Below are positions 26,510 to 35,146 of a stretch of 64,000 bases of DNA, one piece after another. The stretch comes from Mannheimia haemolytica (GTDB lineage: Bacteria; Pseudomonadota; Gammaproteobacteria; Enterobacterales; Pasteurellaceae). A program made the position numbers and the translations under genes. How positions within the stretch are numbered: position 1 is the stretch's first letter; the number at the start of each line of letters is the position of its first letter. The stretch is taken from NCBI RefSeq assembly GCF_004342115.1, contig NZ_SMAC01000002.1, forward strand, positions 62,001-126,000, read 5' to 3'. The notes beneath the pieces are model-generated. The model had not been told where the DNA came from, ran no database searches, and saw nothing but the letters and a program-made list of their open reading frames with translations.

Positions 26510-27286
26510 ATGACAGAAGAAAAAATTATCCGCCAAGTAGTGCTGGATACTGAAACCACAGGAATGAATATGGCAGGTGGCCCGCCACAGATTGGGCATA
26601 ATATTATTGAGATCGGTGCGGTTGAAGTCATTAACCGCCGTTTAACCGGCAGAACTTATCACGTTTATATCAAGCCACCGCGTGAGGTAGATGAAGAGGC
26701 GATTGCAGTTCACGGCATCACCAATGAATTTTTGCAAGATAAACCTGTTTTTGCTGAAATTGCCGAGGAGTTTTTGGATTTCATCAAAGGTGCGGAATTA
26801 ATTATTCATAATGCCCCCTTCGATGTGGCGTTTATGGATCAAGAATTTTCTTATCTGCCTAATCCACCGGCAAAAACCGCAGAAATGTGTACCGTAACCG
26901 ATAGCCTGCAAATGGCACGAAGAATGTACCCCGGCAAACGGAATAATTTAGATGCACTTTGCGACAGGCTCGGCATTGATAATAGCAAGCGTGTACTACA
27001 CGGGGCGTTACTGGATGCGGAGATCTTAGCTGATGTATTCCTAATGATGACCGGCGGTCAGATTTCATTATTAGGCGAAGAAGAAACTGAAGTGGTAAGT
27101 GAAGTTATTGATATTGAAGAAGAATTTTCTGCAATTGTGTTAAATGCCGATGAGGCAATTATTCTTAAAGCAAACGATGAAGAGGAAGAGTCGCATTTAG
27201 CACTTCTGAAACTGATTGAGAAAAAATCCAAAGGAAATTGCCTATGGACAAAAGCATTAACCGACACAGCAGAAATATCTCACTGA
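26510..27286 (+). CDS. dnaQ: DNA polymerase III epsilon subunit (3'-5' proofreading exonuclease)
   Basis: A 258-residue protein. The DEDDh exonuclease motifs are in order: VLDTETTGMN (Exo I), HNAPFDVAFMD (Exo II) and HGALLDAEILAD (Exo III, with the catalytic His). The C-terminal tail after about 190 is acidic and ends in a Lys-rich CLWTKA segment resembling the alpha-binding end of E. coli DnaQ (CLWRA). The first ATG is at 26510; a TTG two codons upstream is the alternative. No clear Shine-Dalgarno is visible, because the repeat element ends just before the start. Confidence 0.96.
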   Translation: MTEEKIIRQVVLDTETTGMNMAGGPPQIGHNIIEIGAVEVINRRLTGRTYHVYIKPPREVDEEAIAVHGITNEFLQDKPVFAEIAEEFLDFIKGAELIIHNAPFDVAFMDQEFSYLPNPPAKTAEMCTVTDSLQMARRMYPGKRNNLDALCDRLGIDNSKRVLHGALLDAEILADVFLMMTGGQISLLGEEETEVVSEVIDIEEEFSAIVLNADEAIILKANDEEEESHLALLKLIEKKSKGNCLWTKALTDTAEISH

Positions 27287-27312
27287 TTCTAACCAATAAA
27301 TAAAGCAAACAA

Positions 27313-27336
27313 AAAACCCAGCTTTCGCTGGGTTTT
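27313..27336. terminator. Bidirectional terminator between dnaQ and rplI
   Basis: AAAACCCAGC (27313-27322), loop TTTC, and GCTGGGTTTT (27327-27336) form a perfect 10-bp stem with U-runs on both strands between convergent genes. Confidence 0.9.
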
Positions 27337-27349
27337 CTATTTCTACTGA

Positions 27350-27799
27350 TTATTCAGCAACAACGTTTACTGCTACAGTTGCATTCACTTCAGGGTGTAA
27401 GTGAATTTTAACTTGGTGTTCGCCGGTTGTACGAAGTGGACCTTCACCTAAACGAACTTCAGATTTAGCAACTCCAACACCTGCTGCAGTTAATGCTTCA
27501 GCGATGTCTTTAGCTGATACAGAACCGAATAAACGACCATCATCACCTGCAGTTGCAGATACTGATACTGCTGCTAATGCTGCAATTTTCGCTGCACGTT
27601 CTTGTGCAGTTGCTAATGCTGCTGCAGCTTTTGCTTCTAATTCTGCACGACGTGCTTCAAAGTGAGCAATGTTTGCCGCAGTTGCCATAACCGCTTTACC
27701 TTGTGGGATTAAGAAGTTACGAGCAAAACCAGATTTAACGGTTACTTGGTCGCCCACAGAACCTAAGTGAGCAACTTTGTCTAATAAAATAACTTGCAT
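27350..27799 (-). CDS. rplI: 50S ribosomal protein L9
   Basis: The 149-residue protein begins [19 protein letters not shown] and has the N-terminal rRNA-binding domain, a long connecting helix (about 41-75) and the C-terminal RNA-binding domain with [16 protein letters not shown]. It is the last gene of the rpsF operon, 15 bases after rpsR, and ends at the shared terminator. Confidence 0.98.
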   Translation of the reverse strand: MQVILLDKVAHLGSVGDQVTVKSGFARNFLIPQGKAVMATAANIAHFEARRAELEAKAAAALATAQERAAKIAALAAVSVSATAGDDGRLFGSVSAKDIAEALTAAGVGVAKSEVRLGEGPLRTTGEHQVKIHLHPEVNATVAVNVVAE

Positions 27800-27814
27800 T
27801 GTACTCTCTCCTGA

Positions 27815-28365
<551 letters not shown>

Positions 28366-28391
<26 letters not shown>

Positions 28392-28740
28392 CTTCAGCTA
28401 CCGCTTCAGCAACTTTGCTTTCTTTCGCTTTCACCATTGGTGACGCTTCAGTTACTGCCGCTTTAGTGTGAACGATTAAGTTACGAAGAACTGCATCGTT
28501 ATAACGGAAGTTAGTTTCTAACTCGTCGATTACACTTTGAGGTGCTTCTACATTCATTAACACATAGTGTGCTTTGTGAAGTTTGTTGATTGGGTATGCT
28601 AATTGACGACGACCCCAATCTTCTAAGCGATGAACTTGACCGCCAGCTTCTTTTACAGACGCTGTGTAGCGCTCAATCATTGCTGGTACTTGTTCGCTTT
28701 GGTCCGGGTGAACCATAAAAACGATTTCGTAGTGACGCAT
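28366..28740 (-). CDS. rpsF: 30S ribosomal protein S6
   Basis: The 124-residue protein starts [19 protein letters not shown] and contains [21 protein letters not shown], matching S6. The acidic C-terminal tail (EVESEEAGE) is where E. coli S6 receives glutamates. It is the first gene of the rpsF-priB-rpsR-rplI operon. The ATG has AAGG 8-9 bases upstream. The leader between 28741 and about 28810 contains TGACT...AGTCA and a CCG trinucleotide; the S6:S18 autoregulatory leader is known in many bacteria, but I cannot confirm the fold by eye. Confidence 0.98.
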
Positions 28741-28934
28741 TGACTATCCTTACGGGTTAGCAGCCTCCAACTTTAGCCAGTCACCAACTTGTGGAAGCAA
28801 GGATTAAAAAACGAATGTGACTGAACGGCAGGATTATACTGAAAAAAGCCTATTTTGCAAGCAACAATTTCGTATTTTGCAAAAAATCCGAGAAAAACGA
28901 CCGCTTGTCAGCAGATAAACAAATCAAGTACAAT

Positions 28935-28950
28935 ACGCAAACGTTTGCTT
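28935..28950. promoter_or_regulatory. PurR operator upstream of purD
   Basis: ACGCAAACGTTTGCTT matches the E. coli PurR box (ACGCAAACGTTTNCGT) at 14 of the 15 specified positions and keeps the central CAAACGTTTG palindrome. It ends 23 bases before the purD ATG, where a bound repressor would block transcription when purines are plentiful. Confidence 0.85.
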
Positions 28951-28973
28951 TATCATTTTTGCAAGGAATCCCA

Positions 28974-30260
28974 ATGAATATTTTAATTATCGGCAACGGT
29001 GGGCGTGAACACGCTCTTGCTTGGAAAGTTCGTCAATCGCCGCTCGCAGACAAAGTCTTTGTCGCCCCCGGCAATGCCGGCACAGCGATGGAAAACGGCA
29101 TTGAAAATGTAGCTATTTCCGCCACTGACGTGCCTGCCTTAGTTACATTCGCTAAACAAAATAGCGTAGGTTTGACGATTGTCGGCCCTGAAGCACCGTT
29201 AGTAGTTGGCGTGGTTGATGCTTTTCGAGCCCACGGTTTAACCATTTTCGGCCCGACCCAAGCCGCTGCTCAATTAGAAGGTTCTAAAGCATTTACCAAA
29301 GATTTCTTGGCTCGCCATCAGATTCCAACCGCAGAATACCAAAACTTCACCGAAATTGAACCGGCACTTGCCTACTTAAAACAAAAAGGTGCACCGATTG
29401 TAATCAAAGCAGACGGTTTAGCCGCAGGCAAAGGCGTAATTGTTGCAATGACTTTACAAGAGGCGGAAGATGCAGTGCGTGATATGCTGTCAGGCAACGC
29501 CTTTGGTGAAGCCGGCAGCCGTGTGGTGATCGAGGAATTTTTAGACGGAGAAGAGGCCAGTTTTATTGTGATGGTGGACGGCAAAAATGTCGAACCAATG
29601 GCAACCTCACAAGACCACAAACGTGTTGGCGAGGGCGATAGCGGCTTAAATACCGGCGGAATGGGGGCTTACTCCCCTGCTCCGGTGGTAACAAAGGCAA
29701 TCCACCAACGTGTAATGGACGAAATTATTTACCCGACCGTGCAAGGAATGGCAAGCGAAAATACCCCTTACACCGGTTTTCTCTATGCCGGCTTAATGAT
29801 TATGCCAAACGGTCAGCCGAAAGTGATTGAATTTAACTGCCGTTTTGGAGACCCTGAAACTCAGCCGATTATGATGCGTTTGGAATCAGACCTCGTTGAA
29901 TTGTGCTTAAAAGCGTGCGAAGGCAAATTGGATAGCGTGCAATCAAAATGGTGTGAACAAGCCGCATTAGGCATTGTTTTAGCTGCCGCAGGCTACCCGG
30001 GCGATTACCGTAAAGGCGATGAAATCATAGGCATTCCGACCTCTACCTCCAATCAAAAAGTTTTCTTAGCAGGGGTTGAGCAAAAAGAAGGAAAACTGCT
30101 CACCAACGGTGGACGTGTACTTTGTGCCACCGCACTTGGCAACAGTGTATTTGAAGCTCAACAACAAGCCTTACAACTTGCCGAACAAATTCAATGGCAA
30201 GGCAAATTCTATCGCCGAGATATTGGCTACCGAGCAGTGGCAAGAAAACAAGCGAAATAA
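28974..30260 (+). CDS. purD: Phosphoribosylamine-glycine ligase (GAR synthetase)
   Basis: The 428-residue ATP-grasp enzyme joins glycine to phosphoribosylamine in purine synthesis. NILIIGNGGREHALAWK opens the protein. GLAAGKGVIVA and the ATP-grasp metal site (VIEFNCRFGDPETQ) are present. The ATG at 28974 has AAGGAA before it; the frame extends 23 codons upstream through the PurR box and is not used. purH, which normally precedes purD, is not here, so purD appears to be regulated alone. Confidence 0.97.
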   Translation: MNILIIGNGGREHALAWKVRQSPLADKVFVAPGNAGTAMENGIENVAISATDVPALVTFAKQNSVGLTIVGPEAPLVVGVVDAFRAHGLTIFGPTQAAAQLEGSKAFTKDFLARHQIPTAEYQNFTEIEPALAYLKQKGAPIVIKADGLAAGKGVIVAMTLQEAEDAVRDMLSGNAFGEAGSRVVIEEFLDGEEASFIVMVDGKNVEPMATSQDHKRVGEGDSGLNTGGMGAYSPAPVVTKAIHQRVMDEIIYPTVQGMASENTPYTGFLYAGLMIMPNGQPKVIEFNCRFGDPETQPIMMRLESDLVELCLKACEGKLDSVQSKWCEQAALGIVLAAAGYPGDYRKGDEIIGIPTSTSNQKVFLAGVEQKEGKLLTNGGRVLCATALGNSVFEAQQQALQLAEQIQWQGKFYRRDIGYRAVARKQAK

Positions 30261-30293
30261 TTTATAAACTCTTAAAACAAGGAAAAATTTATT

Positions 30294-31433
30294 ATGAGTA
30301 CAACACTTAATGAAATTAATATCACTGAACTCGATGCAGGCCCCGAAATTAAATCACTATCATTAAACGATGCAGTAAACTCTTTTCTAAATGACTCTGC
30401 GTGCCCTATATGTGGAAAAAACTGTCAATATTGGCAAAGACTAAAAAGATCTTTAAATAGAAAAGAAAATCAAGGTAAGGGAGATAAAGTTCTTGTGAAG
30501 AATCCATCTCCAATTTCTATTGAGAAAAATTTAATTAACGCTTATAAAGAATACAGAAAATTTGAAGAGGATTTAAAGGACAAAATCCACTCTCAAGAAA
30601 GTATATATGATCTAAAACTAGCTAAAGAATTATTTCATTCTTATACAAATTTAGCTAGTCATTTAAGTTTAGAGCAAGATAAAAATCATTTTAATGATAA
30701 AGCATTATTAAAGAATTATCCTGATAGTTTAAAAAGTGCTTTAGTACTTGCCGAATGGACTAAAGAATATCATGGCAAATATGATAACTTTATTAATGAC
30801 ATCAAATCAGATAATTGGACAAGTGCAGCAATTAACTTTCATTTAGGTATGGAGAAAGTACCATTAAATGATCTTATTTATAAAGAAATATATAACTACT
30901 GGGATAAAACATCATTGAAAGATGAATCAGAGAGGATTATATCAGCCAGTATTGAATTCAGTAACTATTTTGCTAATAAGTACTCTGAAAACATTGAAGA
31001 AGGTATTAAAAATGCAGAAAAAGAATTTAAAAAGAATTATAATAAAAGTCTAAGATATGATGCTAAAAAAGCACAGCAGAGGGTGCAAAAATATGTCGAA
31101 AAAGTCAACCAAAAGAATCCTCAGGCACTAAAAGATCTCGATAACATATCCAACTTAAAAAAAATTAATGAGAATTTAAAAAAAGCAGCAAAATTTACTG
31201 GTATTATTAGCAGTATTAAGGATTATTACGATCTAGCAGAAGGGTTTAGAAATGGCATAAAGTCTAATGATTGGGAACCTTTTTTAAAGACATCTGCTCA
31301 GATAGGTGCTTCAGCTTTAATGAGTATGTTAGTAGCCTCAATGATAACAGGCCCAACGACAATTGGGAGTATTATTATTAGTGCTGCATTTATTTCTATA
31401 GGGGGATATATTATTTCACTAGCTTCCCGTTAG
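30294..31433 (+). CDS. Colicin-type pore-forming toxin
   Basis: A 379-residue protein in strongly AT-rich DNA. Residues about 205-379 resemble the channel domain of pore-forming colicins (E1, 10, Ia). A basic helical bundle (RYDAKKAQQRVQKYVEKV) comes first. Next is the segment around YYDLAEGFRNGIKSNDWEPF, parallel to the colicin spelling 'DLAVELYKAVKTDNWRPFF'. The C-terminal hydrophobic hairpin (SALMSMLVASMITGP / TIGSIIISAAFISIGGYII, about 343-376) would insert in the membrane. The N-terminus has no signal peptide or recognisable TonB box; CPICGKNC (about 37-44) could bind zinc. The ATG has AAGGAAA before it. It lies 33 bases after purD with no separate promoter evident. A convergent membrane-protein gene follows, as with colicin immunity genes. 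How it leaves the producer is unknown. Confidence 0.75.
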   Translation: MSTTLNEINITELDAGPEIKSLSLNDAVNSFLNDSACPICGKNCQYWQRLKRSLNRKENQGKGDKVLVKNPSPISIEKNLINAYKEYRKFEEDLKDKIHSQESIYDLKLAKELFHSYTNLASHLSLEQDKNHFNDKALLKNYPDSLKSALVLAEWTKEYHGKYDNFINDIKSDNWTSAAINFHLGMEKVPLNDLIYKEIYNYWDKTSLKDESERIISASIEFSNYFANKYSENIEEGIKNAEKEFKKNYNKSLRYDAKKAQQRVQKYVEKVNQKNPQALKDLDNISNLKKINENLKKAAKFTGIISSIKDYYDLAEGFRNGIKSNDWEPFLKTSAQIGASALMSMLVASMITGPTTIGSIIISAAFISIGGYIISLASR

Positions 31434-31450
31434 ATAGTCTTTGTTATACT

Positions 31451-31482
31451 CAATAGCCTACTATACTACCTATAGGCTATTG
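31451..31482. terminator. Hairpin between toxin and immunity genes
   Basis: CAATAGCCTA (31451-31460) pairs with TAGGCTATTG (31473-31482) between the convergent stops. It is AT-rich and lacks a long U-run, so termination efficiency is uncertain. Confidence 0.5.
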
Positions 31483-31487
31483 AACTA

Positions 31488-31853
31488 TCATACATCAGCT
31501 CTATTAACCAAAAAAACAAAAAAAAATATTGCAAATAAAAATAAAATTATTGAGATAGGTCCAGAGTACATAATTAACTCATACTTTTTTTTAAGTTTAA
31601 TCCTAAGAGCCTGAGCTACAAAAGGATATAAAAATAAATTAACCAGCAAATATAATAGAGTTATAAAATAAATGAAAAATGTATTTGAATTCCAGGCCTC
31701 AAAGCTACGCAAATCAGAAAAAAGCACAGCACAGGATATTAATAAAAACAAAAATGGTATATTTAATAATAAAACATAACCCTTTAGAGTTAAATTAAAT
31801 TTTTTTAAAATCATATCACAAAGACAAACCTGTTGCCTACTCTTCTTACTCAT
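31488..31853 (-). CDS. Probable immunity protein for the colicin-type toxin
   Basis: A 121-residue, very hydrophobic protein with three predicted transmembrane helices (about 26-46, 58-81 and 95-117) and Lys/Arg-rich ends and loops. Immunity proteins of E1-type colicins are three-helix inner-membrane proteins encoded on the opposite strand, converging on the toxin gene, exactly as here. Sequence alone does not place it in a named family. The start is the ATG at 31853 with GAAG before it; a GTG four codons upstream is the alternative. The first residues (MSKKSRQQVCLCDMILKKF) are polar and cytoplasmic. Confidence 0.65.
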   Translation of the reverse strand: MSKKSRQQVCLCDMILKKFNLTLKGYVLLLNIPFLFLLISCAVLFSDLRSFEAWNSNTFFIYFITLLYLLVNLFLYPFVAQALRIKLKKKYELIMYSGPISIILFLFAIFFFVFLVNRADV

Positions 31854-31908
31854 ATTAATCTTCACAAGATCGTTATTTTAACAAATACAGTAAAGGAAAA
31901 AAGTCATA

Positions 31909-33948
31909 ATGTCAAACAAACAAAATACAGCTCACTATTTTTACTCCCCAAATATTAAAGAGTATGCCAGCCCCTCTGCTTTTGAGAAAATAGAGCGGCT
32001 TTTAAATACCGATAACGATTTGCAAAAAAATAATCAAATTCTACCGCTTGTTAAAGTGATTACTCAGCCAAATGCCGAGCAACAAGCGGTCGAAATTTCG
32101 CTGAATTTTACAAATGTAGCAAAGTGGCAAATTGTGCTTGAAAATGGTGAGGTTCGGAACGGTGAAATTAAGGCAGAGCAATCAGTTCTAACCCTGCCTG
32201 CCGATTTGCCTTTAGGCTATCATCAGCTTTCTATTTCAACTGAAAATGATGAAGAATCTTGCTCGCTGATTGTAACACCGCCGAAAGCTTTCCAGCCTAA
32301 GCCATTGGAAGAAAGGAAAAAGCTCTGGGGTGCATTTTTACAGCTTTATACTTTGCGTTCCGATAACAACTGGGGAATTGGCGATTTTGGCGATCTCAAA
32401 CAATTCCTTGCCAACATTTCTGATTATGGTGCAGATTTTGTGGGCTTAAACCCTATTCACGCCCTTTTTCCGGCAGATCCTGATGCGGCAAGCCCTTACA
32501 GCCCGTCCTCTCGACTTTGGCAAAATATTATTTATATTGATGTTTGTGCAGTAGAAGCCTTTCAACAATCTGAACAGGCTCAACAATGGTTTAACAGTGA
32601 AGAAACTCAACGGCAGCTTGCTGAATTGCGAGCGAAAGATTATGTCGATTACAGCCAAGTAGCGCAACTGAAATTAAAGGCTCTGCAGTTTGCTTTTGAG
32701 CATTTTTCACAGCCATCTCAACAACAATCGCAAACCGAGTTCAATGCCTTTATTGAGCAAGCGGGCGAGCCATTAAAAATCCAAGCGACGTTTGATGCCT
32801 TGCACCAATGGATTTCATCTGAATTTGGCGAAAAAGGCGGCTGGACAAACTGGGCGGAGGAATACCAAAGTTACCATTCTCCTAAAGTAGCAGAATTTCA
32901 AACCTCACAGGCAACGCAGATACGTTTTTATATGTGGTTGCAATTTGTGGCAAACCAGCAATTAGCAGAATGCAACCAATTTGCTCAATCACTTTCAATG
33001 CCGATTGGTTTTTACCGCGATTTAGCCGTTGGTGTTACCCAAAGCGGAGCAGAAACGTGGGCGGATAAAGCCTTATTTGTGCAAGAGGCGTCAATCGGTG
33101 CACCACCTGATATGCTCGCCCCGAACGGGCAAAGCTGGGGGCTTTCTCCAATGCACCCGCATATTTTACAAAGCCGAGGTTATCAGCCGTTTATTGATTT
33201 AGTGCGTGCTAATATGAAACATTGTGGGGCATTGCGAATCGACCATATTCTCGGCTTTGCTCGTATGTGGTGGGTGGCGAACGGTGAATCGGCAAAAGAA
33301 GGGATTTATGTCCGTTATCCGCTCGAAGATTTGCTCTCTATTTTGGCATTAGAAAGCCAACGTCACCAATGTTTAGTGATTGCAGAGGCTCTTGGCATTG
33401 TGCCTGAAGGTATTTTGGATTCTCTCGAGCAAAAAGGCATTTTTGCCTACAATGTTTTTTATTTTGAAAAGGCAGAAAACGCGTTTAAACCGCTGGAAGA
33501 TTATCCTTACCAAGCAATGACAACCCTAAGCACCCACGACTTACCAACCATTCAAGGCTATTGGAAAGGCTATGATTTTGAGCTAGGCGAAAAATTTAAC
33601 ACTTACCCAAGCAAAGCCGTATTGAGAAAGCTGAAAGAAGAGCGTTCGTATGACCGCTTGAATATCCGTAATGCGGTGGAAAAAGTGATGGAACTCGAGC
33701 CAAATGAAGTGGGGGTCACAATGAAATTTACCCATCAGCTACAACGCTATGTGGCTCACACTCACAGTGCATTATTCGGTACACAGCCCGAAGATTGGCT
33801 CAATATGTTAGAGCCGGTGAACATTCCGGGAACCAGCACCGAATACCCTAACTGGAGAAGAAAATTATCCGCAACCACCGAGCAGATTTTTGCAAATAAA
33901 GATATTCAACAACTGCTAAAAGATATAAACGAAATTCGTAAAGGATAA
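31909..33948 (+). CDS. malQ: 4-alpha-glucanotransferase (amylomaltase)
   Basis: The 679-residue GH77 enzyme transfers maltodextrin segments in the cytosol. DNNWGIGDFGDLKQFL opens the catalytic barrel (about 150). The nucleophile region LRIDHILGFARMWW, the acid/base region VIAEALGIVPEG and the STHDLPTIQGYW segment are present. The N-terminal ~130 residues are the extra beta domain of enterobacterial-type MalQ. malP and other maltose genes are not adjacent. The ATG has AAGGAAAAAA before it. Confidence 0.96.
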   Translation: MSNKQNTAHYFYSPNIKEYASPSAFEKIERLLNTDNDLQKNNQILPLVKVITQPNAEQQAVEISLNFTNVAKWQIVLENGEVRNGEIKAEQSVLTLPADLPLGYHQLSISTENDEESCSLIVTPPKAFQPKPLEERKKLWGAFLQLYTLRSDNNWGIGDFGDLKQFLANISDYGADFVGLNPIHALFPADPDAASPYSPSSRLWQNIIYIDVCAVEAFQQSEQAQQWFNSEETQRQLAELRAKDYVDYSQVAQLKLKALQFAFEHFSQPSQQQSQTEFNAFIEQAGEPLKIQATFDALHQWISSEFGEKGGWTNWAEEYQSYHSPKVAEFQTSQATQIRFYMWLQFVANQQLAECNQFAQSLSMPIGFYRDLAVGVTQSGAETWADKALFVQEASIGAPPDMLAPNGQSWGLSPMHPHILQSRGYQPFIDLVRANMKHCGALRIDHILGFARMWWVANGESAKEGIYVRYPLEDLLSILALESQRHQCLVIAEALGIVPEGILDSLEQKGIFAYNVFYFEKAENAFKPLEDYPYQAMTTLSTHDLPTIQGYWKGYDFELGEKFNTYPSKAVLRKLKEERSYDRLNIRNAVEKVMELEPNEVGVTMKFTHQLQRYVAHTHSALFGTQPEDWLNMLEPVNIPGTSTEYPNWRRKLSATTEQIFANKDIQQLLKDINEIRKG

Positions 33949-33950
33949 TA

Positions 33951-33997
33951 ACAAGCGGTCATTTTTAGGTAAATTTTTACAAAAAATGACCGCTTGT
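33951..33997. terminator. Inverted uptake-signal pair as terminator after malQ
   Basis: ACAAGCGGTCATTTTT (33951-33966) faces AAAAATGACCGCTTGT (33982-33997) between convergent malQ and pnuC. The 16-bp arms combine two Apl-type uptake signals with U-runs, the usual double use of these sequences in Pasteurellaceae. Confidence 0.85.
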
Positions 33998-34015
33998 AAT
34001 TTGTATTTATTCGCT

Positions 34016-34747
34016 CTATTGCTGATGTTTTCTGTGAAGTTTAATCCAGTTGTAATAACCGTAAATAGAGTTACATAAATACATCACATACATCACCAAC
34101 AGCGGCAAGCTGGTTTCGCCGTTTTGGAAGTACATTGCCGTCCATAATGCAATGGTCATCATATTCACAATTATCCATAATGCCCATTGCTCACGGTAGC
34201 GAAGTACCATCAAAATTTGTGCCACAATCGAAATAACCACTGTTGCACCATCTAATATAGCTAACGCACTGCCTAAATATTTAAGCAATTCAATATAAAG
34301 AAATGTGCCGATAATGGTGGTAATGGCGACAATCACCCACTGTTTTGCGGTTAAAGCTTTAGCAATTACCTCTTCCACACCAGCATTATTTACCGTGTTT
34401 TCGCTGGTCATATTTTTACGCCAGAAATAGAAACCGATAAACTGCACCGGCACATATACAAGTAAATTCAGCATCATTTCACCATATAACTGAAAGGTAT
34501 AAGAGATATAAGCATAAAGCGAAACGGAAATTAAGCCGAATAGATAGTTACTGATTTTTCCTTTACCGACAAATACCACGCATAAAATACCTGTTATTGC
34601 CGCAATAGTTGCAATCCAAGTATCGGGTTGATAAATAAAAATACCGATTTGAATCGCTAAAAAAACAATCAACCAACTTGCCTCAAAAGTGGTCCAACCA
34701 CTAAAAAACTCTTGTTTTAACTTAGTTGAAAAAGATGAACAGCCCAT
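34016..34747 (-). CDS. pnuC: Nicotinamide riboside/mononucleotide transporter PnuC
   Basis: A 243-residue membrane protein with seven predicted helices. The family segments FEASWLIVFLAIQIGIFI, then GKGKISNYLFGLISVSLYAY, then REQWALWIIVNMMTIALW are present. PnuC imports nicotinamide riboside, which matters in Pasteurellaceae because several species cannot make NAD and need factor V or its precursors. It stands alone, with a 399-base AT-rich gap upstream. Confidence 0.93.
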   Translation of the reverse strand: MGCSSFSTKLKQEFFSGWTTFEASWLIVFLAIQIGIFIYQPDTWIATIAAITGILCVVFVGKGKISNYLFGLISVSLYAYISYTFQLYGEMMLNLLVYVPVQFIGFYFWRKNMTSENTVNNAGVEEVIAKALTAKQWVIVAITTIIGTFLYIELLKYLGSALAILDGATVVISIVAQILMVLRYREQWALWIIVNMMTIALWTAMYFQNGETSLPLLVMYVMYLCNSIYGYYNWIKLHRKHQQ

Positions 34748-35028
34748 ATTTCCTCCATATAAAGTGAAGTATTCTTTTCAAATTCTAAGTTATTTAAATT
34801 AAGAAATCAAAATACAGAGTACCTTTTGATAAATATACGAAACATTTATTATATTAATAAACCTATATTTAATTGGCATTTAACTAAATCAGTGTTTTTT
34901 AAAACTAAAAAACATACCAAAAACCAAATAAAACTCTGCACTCCACCTCAATATTAGTACAAAACATAAAATTTAAAATAATACATTTATATCAAAAAAT
35001 TGCTATATTTATTCCTAAAAAGCCACTA

Positions 35029-35057
35029 TTTACACCATAAAACCTCACCTATATAAT
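35029..35057 (+). promoter_or_regulatory. Promoter of the trimeric autotransporter gene
   Basis: TTTACA (35029-35034), a 17-base spacer and a perfect TATAAT (35052-35057). Start of transcription would be near 35064, leaving a leader of about 80 bases. The rest of the 34748-35146 gap is AT-rich and shows no other feature that I recognise. Confidence 0.65.
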
Positions 35058-35100
35058 TTTTCAGCCTATTGTATATATTTGGCTAGGCAATACTCAAATC

Positions 35101-35125
35101 ATTAAAATTATTAAAATTATTAAAA
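35101..35125. repeat. Tandem 9-bp repeat in the adhesin leader
   Basis: ATTAAAATT occurs twice in tandem (35101-35118), followed by a partial third copy to 35125. It lies in the untranslated leader, about 22 bases before the adhesin ATG. Copy-number change here would not shift the frame but could change expression. Confidence 0.7.
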
Positions 35126-35146
35126 AATAAGAACAGGAGTAGTTCT

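Noticed and set aside
28741-28820. S6:S18 autoregulatory leader before rpsF
   Set aside because: A short TGACT/AGTCA pairing and a CCG are present, but I could not build the conserved fold by eye, so I do not list it as a feature.
30260-30294. SOS (LexA) box before the colicin-type gene
   Set aside because: Colicin genes are usually SOS-controlled, but the 33-base gap after purD contains no CTGT-N8-ACAG-like site and no promoter.
34748-35028. NAD-type riboswitch or NadR site before pnuC
   Set aside because: The AT-rich gap shows no recognisable structure or operator.
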